Below are positions 1 through 8,363 of a stretch of DNA of 64,000 nt, piece after piece (the first letter of the stretch is position 1; each line of letters opens with the position of its first letter). The notes under the pieces are model-generated. The model worked only from the letters and a program-made list of their open reading frames with translations. It was not told the DNA's origin and made no database searches. The stretch is taken from positions 248,001-312,000 of the forward strand of contig NZ_JBGFSJ010000005.1 in the NCBI RefSeq assembly GCF_041365695.1, written 5' to 3'. The stretch is from Rhodosalinus sp041365695 (GTDB lineage Bacteria; Pseudomonadota; Alphaproteobacteria; Rhodobacterales; Rhodobacteraceae). Position numbers and translations under genes: made by a program.

Positions 1-1434
1 GATGAAGCCGTGCGCCTCGGCGCGTTCCGCCGCCGCCACGATCTCGGCCTCGGTGGCGTCGGGCCGGCCGTAGCGGATGTTGTCCCGGGCGGAGCGGTTG
101 AACATCGCCGTTTCCTGCGTGACCATCGAGATCTGCCGGCGCAAGCTTTCCTGGGTGACGTCGCGCAGGTCCGTCCCGTCGATCAGGATGCGGCCCGATT
201 CGGGGTCGTAAAGGCGGAGCAGCACCGCCACCAGCGTGGATTTCCCCGCGCCCGAGGCGCCGACGATGCCAAGTTTCTCGCCCGGCTTCACTTCGAAGGA
301 CACATGCTCGATGCCGCCGGTACGGCGGCCGTAGGCGAAACTCACGTCGTCGAACGTGATCCGCCCCTCGCCCACGACAAGCGGCACGGCGTCCGGCGCG
401 TCCTCCAGCCGGTCGGGCGGTGTCAGGGTGCGGATGCCGTCCTCCACCTCGCCCACGTTCGAGTAGATGGCCATCAGCGGGAAGCTCACCCAGCCGGTCA
501 TCTGCGCGATGCGGATGGACACGGTGCCGGCGGCGGCTATGTCGCCTGCGGTGGCTGCCCCCGTCTGCCAGCTCAGGAGCGCCATGCCCACCATCAGCAC
601 CGGCAGAAGCCCCGCCAGTGTCATCAGCGCGAAGCGGAATGCGGCGGAAAGCTTGCCGAAGCCCAGCGCCTTTTCGCGGAAATGCTGCATCGCGTTCAGC
701 GCCGCGCGGTCCTCGTGATCGTCATGGGCGAAAAGCTTCACCGTCTTGATGTTGGTGATGGTGTCCACCACCTGCCCCGAAATGTGGGCCCTTGCCGCGG
801 CGCGGGCGGCCGAGCGCTTTCGGATGCGCGGCAGGAAGAAGCGGATCAGCGCGAAGTAGCCCACCAGCCAGACCCCGAAGACGGCCGCCATCCGCATGTC
901 GATCGAGCCGAGCAGGATCACCGAGCCCAGCAGCGAGGCGAGCGCGAAGGCCACCACGTTGATGACCTCGGACGCCACGTCCGTGACGGCCCGCGCCGTC
1001 TGCATCTGCTTCTGCGCAAGACGCCCCGCGAAATCGTTGTCGAAGAAGGTGACCGACTGGCCCAGCCCCCAGCGATGCAGCCGCGACAGCACGAGAGGCA
1101 TGACATTGGGCTGCACGAGGATCGAGTTCGACGCCGCGGAGAGGCCGAAGAAGAGCGGACGCGCCACGAGGAAGAAGACCAGCGCGCCGGCGATCAGCAC
1201 CATGCTTTCGGGCGCGAAGACACCCTCGGGCCCGCTTGCCTGCGCGTGATCGATGACCGCGCCCAGCACGAAGGCCGTCCCGGCCTCCATCGCGCCCGCG
1301 AGCGCCGAGAAGAGCGTGGCGAGGATGAGCGCGGGCCAGGCGCCCGAGACGCACCAGCCGAAGAAGGCGGCGAGCGTGCGCGGCGGCGGCCCCTCGGCGG
1401 GGCGGAACGCGTCGATCAGCCGGTCGGTCTTCAT
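1..1434 (-). CDS. ABC exporter half-transporter (TMD-NBD), partial at window edge
   Basis: Type IV-fold ABC exporter: an N-terminal membrane domain followed by an ATP-binding domain, in the inner membrane. The translation from the ATG at 1434 begins MKTDRLIDAFRPAEG, runs through several hydrophobic segments, and reaches a Walker A (GASGAGKST, near 270-242 in window coordinates). The window ends inside the nucleotide-binding domain, so the signature motif and Walker B are not visible. Its ATG overlaps the stop of the next upstream half-transporter by 4 bases (ATGA), so the two are co-translated and probably form a heterodimer. The substrate cannot be told; such pairs are usually annotated as multidrug or lipid exporters. 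Confidence 0.9.
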   Translation of the reverse strand, partial: MKTDRLIDAFRPAEGPPPRTLAAFFGWCVSGAWPALILATLFSALAGAMEAGTAFVLGAVIDHAQASGPEGVFAPESMVLIAGALVFFLVARPLFFGLSAASNSILVQPNVMPLVLSRLHRWGLGQSVTFFDNDFAGRLAQKQMQTARAVTDVASEVINVVAFALASLLGSVILLGSIDMRMAAVFGVWLVGYFALIRFFLPRIRKRSAARAAARAHISGQVVDTITNIKTVKLFAHDDHEDRAALNAMQHFREKALGFGKLSAAFRFALMTLAGLLPVLMVGMALLSWQTGAATAGDIAAAGTVSIRIAQMTGWVSFPLMAIYSNVGEVEDGIRTLTPPDRLEDAPDAVPLVVGEGRITFDDVSFAYGRRTGGIEHVSFEVKPGEKLGIVGASGAGKSTLVAVLLRLYDPESGRILIDGTDLRDVTQESLRRQISMVTQETAMFNRSARDNIRYGRPDATEAEIVAAAERAEAHGFI

Positions 1435-3269
1435 TCTGCGGCCTCCGGATCGAGGAAGCCGCCCGATTGCCGCTCCCAGAATCCGGCATATAGCCCGCCT
1501 TTGCGCAGAAGCATGTCGTGCGGCCCGTCCTCGACGATGCGGCCGCCGTCCAGCACGAGAATCCGGTCCATGTGCGCGATCGTGGACAGGCGATGGGCGA
1601 TGGCGATCACCGTCTTGCCCTCCATCATGCCGTAAAGCGTGGACTGGATCGCCGCCTCCACTTCGGAATCGAGCGCGCTCGTCGCCTCGTCGAGCACCAG
1701 GATCGGCGCGTCCTTCAGGATCACCCGGGCGAGCGCGATGCGCTGGCGCTGCCCGCCCGAAAGCTTCACGCCGCGTTCGCCCACCCGGGCGTCATAGCCG
1801 CGCCGCCCCTCCGCGTCCCGAAGATCGAGGATGAAGTCATGTGCCTCGGCCTGTTTCGCCGCGGCGATCATCTCCGCCTCGGTCGCTTCCGGCCGACCGT
1901 AAAGGATGTTCTCCCTCACCGAGCGGTGCAGCAGCGCGCTGTCCTGCTGCACCATGCCGATCTGCCGGCGCAGGCTTTCCTGCGTGACCTGCGCGATATC
2001 CTGCCCGTCAATCAGGATGCGCCCCTCCTCGATGTCGTAGAACCGCAAGAGCAGTTTCACGAGGGTGGACTTGCCGGCACCCGAGCGCCCGATGAGGCCG
2101 ATCTTCTCGCCCGGCCGGATCGTCAGGCTCACCCCGTCGAGCCCGCCATGCCCCCGCCCATAATGATGCGTGAGGCGCTCGATCTCGATCCGCCCCGCGG
2201 TGACGGCGAGCGCCCGGGCGTCCGGCGCATCCGCCAGCGTCACCGGCTGCGCGATGGTCTCCATCCCCTCCTTCACCACGCCGAGCTGGCGGAAGAGCGT
2301 GGTCAGCGCCCACATGATCCAGCCGGTCATGGCGTTGAGCCGCAGCGTGAGCGCCGTCGCCGCCGCCACCGCGCCCACCGTGGCCGCCCCCTGCATCCAC
2401 AGCACGACGGCCCAGCCCACCACGCCCACGATCAGGAACCCGTTCAGCAGCACGAGCGCGATGTCCATGATGGTGTAAAGCCGCATCTCGGCGGCGAAGG
2501 TCTGGCGCGTTCGCTCGATCGCCTCCTTCGCGTAGTCGAGTTCGCGGTCGTGATGGGCGAACATCTTCACGGAGTGGATGTTGGTGTAGCTGTCCACGAT
2601 GCGCCCCGTCACCGCGCTGCGCGCGTCCGCCGCGGCCTGGCTTGCCGGGCCCACGCGCCGGATCGTCCAGGCCATGAGCCAGCCGTAGAGCGCGAACCAC
2701 GCGAGAAGCGGCAGCATGAGACGCGGGTCGGCCCCGGCAAGCAGCACCGCCGCCCCCAGCAGGTAGGCCAGCGCGAAGGTGATCGCGTCGAACACCTGAA
2801 AGATCGCCTCGCCCGCGGCGGGCGGCGTCTGCACCACGCGGTTGGCGATGCGCCCGGCGAAATCGTTCTCGAACCAGCCCACCGACTGGCGTAGCACCTG
2901 CGCGTGCGCGCGCCACCGGATGAGCGTGCCGAAATTCGGCATGATCGCGTTGTTGAGCACCAGCACGTCGAGCGCCTGGATCGCCGGGCGCAGCAGGAGG
3001 ATGAAGGCCGCCAGCCCGATCAGCTGCCAGCCGTGATCCGCCCAGACCTGCGCGGGATCGCCCGCGAGGATGTCGACGATCCAGCCCATCGCCCAGATCA
3101 GCCCCACCTCCACCGCCGCGACGGCGACGGACAGAAGCGCGGCCCACTGGAACACGCGGCGGAAGGGCTGGGCGTAGTCCTTGAGGAACGCGTAAAGCGT
3201 CTGCGGCGGCAGGTCCGTCGGCGGATAGGCCACGTAGGGATCGACCAGGTTTTCGAAGCGTCGGAACAC
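1431..3269 (-). CDS. ABC exporter half-transporter (TMD-NBD)
   Basis: Complete fused permease/ATPase of about 612 residues. The membrane domain fills the first ~330 residues. The ATPase domain shows Walker A (GRSGAGKST), the signature LSGGQRQRIALAR, and Walker B ILVLDEATSALD. I prefer the GTG start at 3269 (VFRRFENLVDPY), because a GAGG lies about 8 bases upstream and the FENLVDPYV opening is typical of this family in Rhodobacterales. An in-frame ATG at 3329 would add 20 residues that look non-coding. It is translationally coupled to the second half-transporter and probably pairs with it. Substrate unknown. Confidence 0.9.
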   Translation of the reverse strand: MFRRFENLVDPYVAYPPTDLPPQTLYAFLKDYAQPFRRVFQWAALLSVAVAAVEVGLIWAMGWIVDILAGDPAQVWADHGWQLIGLAAFILLLRPAIQALDVLVLNNAIMPNFGTLIRWRAHAQVLRQSVGWFENDFAGRIANRVVQTPPAAGEAIFQVFDAITFALAYLLGAAVLLAGADPRLMLPLLAWFALYGWLMAWTIRRVGPASQAAADARSAVTGRIVDSYTNIHSVKMFAHHDRELDYAKEAIERTRQTFAAEMRLYTIMDIALVLLNGFLIVGVVGWAVVLWMQGAATVGAVAAATALTLRLNAMTGWIMWALTTLFRQLGVVKEGMETIAQPVTLADAPDARALAVTAGRIEIERLTHHYGRGHGGLDGVSLTIRPGEKIGLIGRSGAGKSTLVKLLLRFYDIEEGRILIDGQDIAQVTQESLRRQIGMVQQDSALLHRSVRENILYGRPEATEAEMIAAAKQAEAHDFILDLRDAEGRRGYDARVGERGVKLSGGQRQRIALARVILKDAPILVLDEATSALDSEVEAAIQSTLYGMMEGKTVIAIAHRLSTIAHMDRILVLDGGRIVEDGPHDMLLRKGGLYAGFWERQSGGFLDPEAAE

Positions 3270-3341
3270 CGGGGGGCCTCTTGTGCGGAATCGGGACGGA
3301 GTGTCGGCGATCTGTCCCGGAAAGGCCACCGGGGGCCGGGT

Positions 3342-4502
3342 TCAGTCGAGCAGCGCCTCCCGCGGCAGCGTGAAGCCCGAAGCGATCCAGCGCCGCTCCA
3401 GATCGGCCAACCGCTCGCCGAGGGCCTGTCCCTCGTGGTCGGGCATGAGATCGCGCGCCTTGACCGGAAAGGTCTGCGCCGCGCCATGGGCGGCGGCCGC
3501 GAAATCCTCGTCGCCGGGAAGTTCGCCCAGCGCGGCCCCCCTCAGAAGCAGCGCGTCCCGCGCCGCGTCCTCGCCGTGGCGATAGCCGATCTCACCGGGT
3601 CCCTGCCCGTTTCCAACGAGCGACCGAAGGAGGCCGAGGCGGCGCATCTCGGCCCTGGAGAGCCGAAGCGCGCGCCCCTCCTCCTCGCCCGCGCCAAGGC
3701 AGGCGAGGCGCCGGATCGGATCGGGCGCGACCCCCGCGACCTCCTCGAGCGCGACGAGCGGCGCGAGGTCGCGCGCCGTGGCGCCGGGCAGCAGCCGGAT
3801 CAGTACGCCCACCCGCTCCATCACGGCGACAGCAGGCGCGGGGTCCGGCGCCGACAGAAGCTTCTTCAGCTCCGCGCCGACCCGCTCGCGCGACAGTTCG
3901 TCGAGGCCCCCCCGGGTTTCCGCGATGGCCGACAGCGCGGCCGGGTCGAAGCCCGCCACGGGATCGCCGTACCACGCCGTGAAGCGGAAAAAGCGCAGGA
4001 TGCGCAGGTAATCCTCGCGGATCCGCGTTTCCGCATCGCCCACGAAGCGCAAGTGGCGGGCCTCGAGATCGGTCAGCCCCGTGCCGAGCGGATCCACCAC
4101 CGTGCCGTCCGGCAGCGCGTAAAGCGCGTTCATCGTGAAGTCGCGGCGCGCCGCATCCTCGCGGATGTCGTCCGAATAGGCGACCACGGCGTGGCGCCCG
4201 AAGGTCTCGACATCGCGGCGAAAGGTGGTGATCTCGTAGCCCTCGCCCTCCGACACCACGGTGACGGTGCCATGGTCGATCCCCGTCGGCACGGCCTTGA
4301 GGCCCGCCGCCGAGGCGAGTTCGATCACGCGTTCGGGCCGCGCCTCCGTCGTCACGTCGATGTCGGTGACCGGCGCGCCCAGAAGCGCGTTGCGCACGCA
4401 GCCCCCCACGAAGAGCGCCCGGTGCCCGCCCCGAGTGAGCATGGCGCAAACGGCCTGCGTGCCCGGCCGCGCGATCCAGTCGCCCTCGATCCGCGCGCTC
4501 AT
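3342..4502 (-). CDS. cca: CCA tRNA nucleotidyltransferase / poly(A) polymerase family
   Basis: About 386 residues, class II nucleotidyltransferase head followed by helical tRNA-binding regions. Family role: adding or repairing the 3' CCA end of tRNA from CTP and ATP. Visible motifs are the GGCVRN loop (residues 33-38), the metal-binding DID (47-49), and RRDFTMNALY, the conserved motif that follows the catalytic sheet. The start MSARIEGDWIARPG at 4502 overlaps the upstream Nudix stop as ATGA. An in-frame start at 4766 lies deep inside that Nudix gene and is rejected. A poly(A) polymerase activity cannot be excluded from sequence alone. Confidence 0.92.
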   Translation of the reverse strand: MSARIEGDWIARPGTQAVCAMLTRGGHRALFVGGCVRNALLGAPVTDIDVTTEARPERVIELASAAGLKAVPTGIDHGTVTVVSEGEGYEITTFRRDVETFGRHAVVAYSDDIREDAARRDFTMNALYALPDGTVVDPLGTGLTDLEARHLRFVGDAETRIREDYLRILRFFRFTAWYGDPVAGFDPAALSAIAETRGGLDELSRERVGAELKKLLSAPDPAPAVAVMERVGVLIRLLPGATARDLAPLVALEEVAGVAPDPIRRLACLGAGEEEGRALRLSRAEMRRLGLLRSLVGNGQGPGEIGYRHGEDAARDALLLRGAALGELPGDEDFAAAAHGAAQTFPVKARDLMPDHEGQALGERLADLERRWIASGFTLPREALLD

Positions 4503-5092
4503 GGGGTGAGCCGATCCGAAAGGTTGCGAAGAATGCGGGCGGTGGCGCCCCAGATGTAATAGGGTCCCCACGGCACGGTGAGATAGTTCCGCCACTGTCC
4601 CCGCCAGCGCCTGGCCTGCATGGTATAGTTGCCAGGATCCGCGAGGTGCGACAGCGGCACGGCGAACACCTCTTCCACCTCGCCGGGCTCGGCCACGGGA
4701 GAGAAGGCCCGGCGTACCTGCGCGAGCACCGGGGTCACCGTGAACCCCGTCACCGTTTCGTGGCATGGCATCGTGCCGAGCACCTCGAGCCCGTCGCGCG
4801 GCAAGCCGATCTCCTCTTCCGCCTCGCGCAGCGCGGCGCTCACCGGATCGGCGTCGCCCTCGTCCTGCTTCCCGCCGGGAAAGGCGATCTGACCCGGGTG
4901 ATGCTTGAGCGCCGAGGACCGCTTCGTCAGCCAGACTTCGCCCGCGCCGCCGATGGCCACGAGCACGCCCGCCGGGCGAAGCTTGCGGCCCCCGGCGGGC
5001 CGGTAGCCCGGGTTCAGATCGAAATCCGAGCTCGGATCACCCGGGCGCGAGAGCGCGGCGCGCAGGGCGTCGGCATCAATCGGACGTGTCAT
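4499..5092 (-). CDS. Nudix hydrolase, CoA pyrophosphatase (NudL/YeaB-like)
   Basis: A 197-residue Nudix protein. The Nudix box has the expected G-x5-E-x7-R-E-x2-E-E-x-G pattern (ending REAEEEIGL), preceded by HHPGQIAFPGG. That H-x-GQ-x-FPGG lead-in marks the CoA-pyrophosphatase subfamily, which splits CoA to 4'-phosphopantetheine and 3',5'-ADP. Start MTRPIDADALRAAL at 5092 overlaps the end of hslO by 17 bases; a start at 5137 would add 15 residues reading the hslO 3' end in another frame. It is coupled to cca on the other side, so hslO-nudix-cca looks like one operon. Confidence 0.88.
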   Translation of the reverse strand: MTRPIDADALRAALSRPGDPSSDFDLNPGYRPAGGRKLRPAGVLVAIGGAGEVWLTKRSSALKHHPGQIAFPGGKQDEGDADPVSAALREAEEEIGLPRDGLEVLGTMPCHETVTGFTVTPVLAQVRRAFSPVAEPGEVEEVFAVPLSHLADPGNYTMQARRWRGQWRNYLTVPWGPYYIWGATARILRNLSDRLTP

Positions 5093-6074
5093 CGCCCGTC
5101 TCGGCCTCGAAACCCACGGTGGCCGGATCGAGGACATAATGCGCGCCGCAGAACTGGCAGTCGGCGGTCACCGTGCCCTCCTCGGTGGTCATCTTCTCGA
5201 TATCGCGCGCCGAGTAGATCGAGAGGGCGCGGCGCACGCGATCCTCCGAACAGGTGCAGCCGAAGCGCACCGGCTGCGTCTCGAAGACGCGCGGCGTCTC
5301 CTCATGGAACAGGCGCACCAGGAGGTCGGTGGGCGGCAGTGCCGGGCCGATCAGCTCCATGTCCTCCACCGTGTCGAGAAGAAGGTTCACGCGGTTCCAG
5401 TTCTCCTCGTCCTCGCCGTGCACGATGTCCCGCGCCTCGAGAAGCCCGCCCTCGCCCGAGCCGCCCTCGCTGCCCGCGGTGGCGGAGACCCGGGGCATGT
5501 GCTGAAGCATGATGCCGCCCGCACGCCAACGCTCCGCCATGCCGGGCTCGGTCGACCGGCCGAAGCTCAGCGCGAAGCGGGTTGGAAGCTGTTCGGACTG
5601 GGCAAAGTAGGTTTCCGCGCAGGCGCACAGGGAGTTCCCGGAAATCGGCGTGATTCCCTGGTAGGGCGCCATGCCCTCGCCCTGGTCGATGAGAATGGCG
5701 AAGTAGCCGTCGCCCAGCTGGTCGAACGCGTCGCCGTCGGTCAGCCGCTCGCGGTCGAACTTCGCGTAGGCGCGGATCATCGCCGGTTCGCCTTCTTCCG
5801 AGGGCGCGTAGAAATCCGTCGCGATCATCCGCACGGCCCCCTTGGACTGCACCTGGAGCGACAGCTTCCAGCGCAGCTTGATCGACTGCCCGATCAGCGC
5901 CGTCAGCAAGGCCATTTCGGCGACCAGCGCCTCGACCTGGGGCGGGTAGTCGTGCTGCTTCAGGACACCCTCGAGCACCCCGTCGAGCCGGGCCACGCGG
6001 CCCCGCGTGTCGGATTTGTCGAGCTGGAACGGCAACACGGTGTCGTCCCAGGCGATCTTGCTACCTAGGGTCAT
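5076..6074 (-). CDS. hslO: Hsp33 redox-regulated holdase chaperone
   Basis: 332 residues, the usual Hsp33 length plus a short acidic tail. Cytosolic chaperone that is switched on when oxidation releases a zinc bound by four cysteines. The switch is visible as C273-x-C275 (FGCTCSEDRV) and C306-x2-C309 (DCQFCGAHY). The N-terminal domain contains GQSIKLRWKLSLQV, typical of the family. The start at 6074 is the first ATG after the divergent promoter region and gives the expected length. It heads a minus-strand group with the Nudix and cca genes. Confidence 0.95.
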   Translation of the reverse strand: MTLGSKIAWDDTVLPFQLDKSDTRGRVARLDGVLEGVLKQHDYPPQVEALVAEMALLTALIGQSIKLRWKLSLQVQSKGAVRMIATDFYAPSEEGEPAMIRAYAKFDRERLTDGDAFDQLGDGYFAILIDQGEGMAPYQGITPISGNSLCACAETYFAQSEQLPTRFALSFGRSTEPGMAERWRAGGIMLQHMPRVSATAGSEGGSGEGGLLEARDIVHGEDEENWNRVNLLLDTVEDMELIGPALPPTDLLVRLFHEETPRVFETQPVRFGCTCSEDRVRRALSIYSARDIEKMTTEEGTVTADCQFCGAHYVLDPATVGFEAETGDDTSD

Positions 6075-6157
6075 TCAGTATCCTTGCGGCGTGGAGTTTC
6101 GCATACCGCCACGATATAGGCATGGCAAGAAATGCGCCAATAGGACGAAACCCGGCC

Positions 6158-6595
6158 ATGATCCCTCGCTATGGCTCTCCTCCCGCGCGCGATCGCCGCC
6201 ACGTCCTGCGTCCGGGGGTTTATGCCCTGCTGCCGAAAAAGGGCCAGGTTCTGGTCACCCGTCAGGCGTGGCCCGAGCCCGAGCTTCAGCTGCCCGGCGG
6301 CGGGATCGACCCGGGCGAATCGCCTCTCGTCGCGCTGCACCGCGAGGTATGGGAAGAGACGGGCTGGATCATCTCCACACCGCGCCGCCTGGGCGCATTT
6401 CGCCGCTTCGCCTACATGCCGGAATACGACCTCTGGGCCGAAAAGCTCTGCACGATCTACGTCGCCCGCCCGGTGCGCGCACTGGGCGCGCCGCCCGAGC
6501 CGGGCCATACGGCGGTCTGGCTTCGGCGGAACGAGGCGTGGCGAAAGCTCGGGAATGCGGGCGACCGCCGATTCGCCGCCCGCTTTCTGCGCTAG
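6158..6595 (+). CDS. Nudix hydrolase, substrate unknown
   Basis: About 145 residues from the ATG at 6158 (MIPRYGSPPARD), or 157 from the ATG at 6122. I prefer 6158 because the extra 12 residues (MARNAPIGRNPA) resemble no family opening. The Nudix box spans residues 48-70, starting GGIDPGESP and ending REVWEETGW. This is a small single-domain housekeeping-type Nudix enzyme; its substrate cannot be inferred. It is divergent from hslO and converges on the receiver-PP2C gene so tightly that the two stop codons share bases (TAG on each strand at 6592-6595). Confidence 0.85.
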   Translation: MIPRYGSPPARDRRHVLRPGVYALLPKKGQVLVTRQAWPEPELQLPGGGIDPGESPLVALHREVWEETGWIISTPRRLGAFRRFAYMPEYDLWAEKLCTIYVARPVRALGAPPEPGHTAVWLRRNEAWRKLGNAGDRRFAARFLR

Positions 6596-7863
6596 CCGTC
6601 AAGCTCGAGCAGCACCGCCGACACGTCGTCGGCCACGTCCACGCCGTCGGGCATGGCCCGCAAGAGCCGCTCGTAAAGCGCGTCGAGAAACGCGGACCCC
6701 CGCGCGCCCGAACCCGCCACCTCGGTCGCGAGGGCGATCAGACCGTCGTCGCCGAGCATGCCCCCGCCCGCCAGCCGGCATTCCGTCACGCCGTCGGAGC
6801 AGACCAGCAGGCGGTCCTCGCGGCCGAGCCGCGCCTCCACCCGCTCGAAACGGGCCTCGCCGACGAGACCCACGGGCAGACCGCCCGCGCCCAGCATCTC
6901 GCAGGTGCCGGACGCGCGCAGGATCAGCGGATTCGGGTGCCCGGCCTGGACGAGCCTGACCGCCCCGTCCCGCGTGTCGACCGTGGCGTAAAGCATCGTG
7001 AAATACTGTTCGATACCGGCGTCGGCGAGAAGACGGTCGTTCAGGGCCGACGCGACCTCCTCCGGCGGGCGCAGGACGAAGGAGGAACCGGGACCCCGTT
7101 CCATGGCAAGGTTCTGGTCGGGAAAATTCGCGCTGAGGTAGCCCGCGACGCGCGCGGTCATCAGGGCGGAGGTTATGCCGTGGCCCGACACGTCGATCGC
7201 GTAAAGGCCCAAAAGCCCCTGGCCGGGGGTGAATGCGCCGACGAGGTCGCCCCCCACATGGCCGCATGGCCTGAGAAGCACGCTCACGGACGCGCGTCCG
7301 AAGCGCTGGTCCCGCGCCGGCACGAGTGCCTGCTGGATGCGGCGCGCCTGGCGCAGATCCTCTTCGATGGCGTCGTGGGCGGACCGAAGCGCCGAGAGCG
7401 TCTCCGAGATGAGACGGTTCTTTTCCTCCAGCTCCCGCTGCATGGCGATCATCCGGTCGCCCGCGCTGATTCGCGCGCGCAATTCCTCCGGATCGACCGG
7501 CTTCGTCAGGAAGTCGTCCGCGCCCGCGTCGAGCCCCTCCGCCACCTCGCATTTTTCGCGCTTCGACGTGAGAAGGATGAAATAGTTCGAGCCGTTGCCG
7601 AGCAGCGCGTGGAACGCACGGCAAAAGGCCAGCCCCGACATGCCCGGCATCATCCAGTCGCTGAGCACGAGATCGGGCGGCTGCGTCTCGCAGAGCGCCA
7701 GCGCCTCCATGCCGCTGCCGGCCTCGCGAACGCGAAATCCCCAGCGTGAGAGCAACGCGCGGAGGATCCGCCGCTGAAAGCGGCTGTCGTCGACGATGAG
7801 CACGTCCCGGATCGCGCCGCCCGGCGCGTCGACCGCAACGGCGCTATCGGCCGATACCTGCAT
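6592..7863 (-). CDS. Response regulator with PP2C (RsbU/SpoIIE-type) phosphatase output
   Basis: 423 residues from MQVSADSAV. The receiver domain (about residues 20-135) has the acidic pair D25-D26, phosphoacceptor D69 in LVLSDWMMPG and the LTKPVD lysine. A helical linker (ELEEKNRLISETLSAL) leads to a PP2C-type Ser/Thr phosphatase domain with GGDLVGAF, DVSGHG and CSDGVTE metal-binding motifs. Such proteins dephosphorylate an anti-sigma antagonist in a partner switch. The layout resembles RbaY of Rhodobacter capsulatus (inference). A GTG at 7899 would add 12 residues. It is divergent from an orphan Hpt gene, a plausible phosphodonor. No anti-sigma factor or antagonist is adjacent. Confidence 0.88.
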   Translation of the reverse strand: MQVSADSAVAVDAPGGAIRDVLIVDDSRFQRRILRALLSRWGFRVREAGSGMEALALCETQPPDLVLSDWMMPGMSGLAFCRAFHALLGNGSNYFILLTSKREKCEVAEGLDAGADDFLTKPVDPEELRARISAGDRMIAMQRELEEKNRLISETLSALRSAHDAIEEDLRQARRIQQALVPARDQRFGRASVSVLLRPCGHVGGDLVGAFTPGQGLLGLYAIDVSGHGITSALMTARVAGYLSANFPDQNLAMERGPGSSFVLRPPEEVASALNDRLLADAGIEQYFTMLYATVDTRDGAVRLVQAGHPNPLILRASGTCEMLGAGGLPVGLVGEARFERVEARLGREDRLLVCSDGVTECRLAGGGMLGDDGLIALATEVAGSGARGSAFLDALYERLLRAMPDGVDVADDVSAVLLELDG

Positions 7864-8018
7864 CGTTCTTGCCGCCCTAGTTCCCGCGTGTTCCGGCACC
7901 GTCTCCGAGATATGCTAAGAACCCGTGAATCCGCGCGGTATCCCCTGTGGGCGATAACCGTCGCTTAACGCCGCGGTGGCACGGTTCGCCGATGGGGGTG
8001 CAGAACGGGGAACGCAGC

Positions 8019-8357
8019 ATGAGCCAGACGCCCATCATCGACTGGACGCGGGTGGCCGAGCTTAGGGAGGAGGTCGGGCCGGAGGATTTCGAGGAGGTGG
8101 TCGCGGTCTTCTTCGAGGAGACCGGCGCCGCCGTCGCCGCCCTTTCCGCCGCACCCGCCGGCGAGATCCGGATGCAGCTTCATTTCCTCAAGGGCAGCGC
8201 GCGCAACCTGGGCTTCGCGGAGATGGCGCGGCTTTGCGAGGCGGGCGAGCGCATGGCCGCTCGCGGAGAGGCCGTGCCGGTCGATCGCATCCTGGCCTCC
8301 TACGATGCCGCCCGCGCCACGTTCGGCGCGGAGGTCGGCGACAGGCTCGCGGCCTGA
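8019..8357 (+). CDS. Histidine phosphotransfer (Hpt) domain protein
   Basis: A 112-residue stand-alone Hpt domain. The motif HFLKGSARNLGF carries the phosphorylatable H55, followed by a helical bundle (EMARLCEAGERMAARG). It relays phosphate between a sensor kinase receiver and a response regulator. The ATG at 8019 is preceded by GGGGAAC about 8 bases upstream; the earlier start at 7947 would add 24 residues with no family likeness. It is divergent from the receiver-PP2C regulator across a 155-bp gap, so the two may be co-regulated and may be phosphorelay partners (inference). No histidine kinase is nearby. Confidence 0.85.
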   Translation: MSQTPIIDWTRVAELREEVGPEDFEEVVAVFFEETGAAVAALSAAPAGEIRMQLHFLKGSARNLGFAEMARLCEAGERMAARGEAVPVDRILASYDAARATFGAEVGDRLAA

Positions 8358-8363
8358 GCCCCG

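Noticed and set aside
10..2894. Long plus-strand reading frames (541 and 458 aa) opposite the ABC transporters
   Set aside because: They mirror real genes on the other strand, are Arg/His/Pro/Gly-rich and have no domain; a GC-rich third-position effect.
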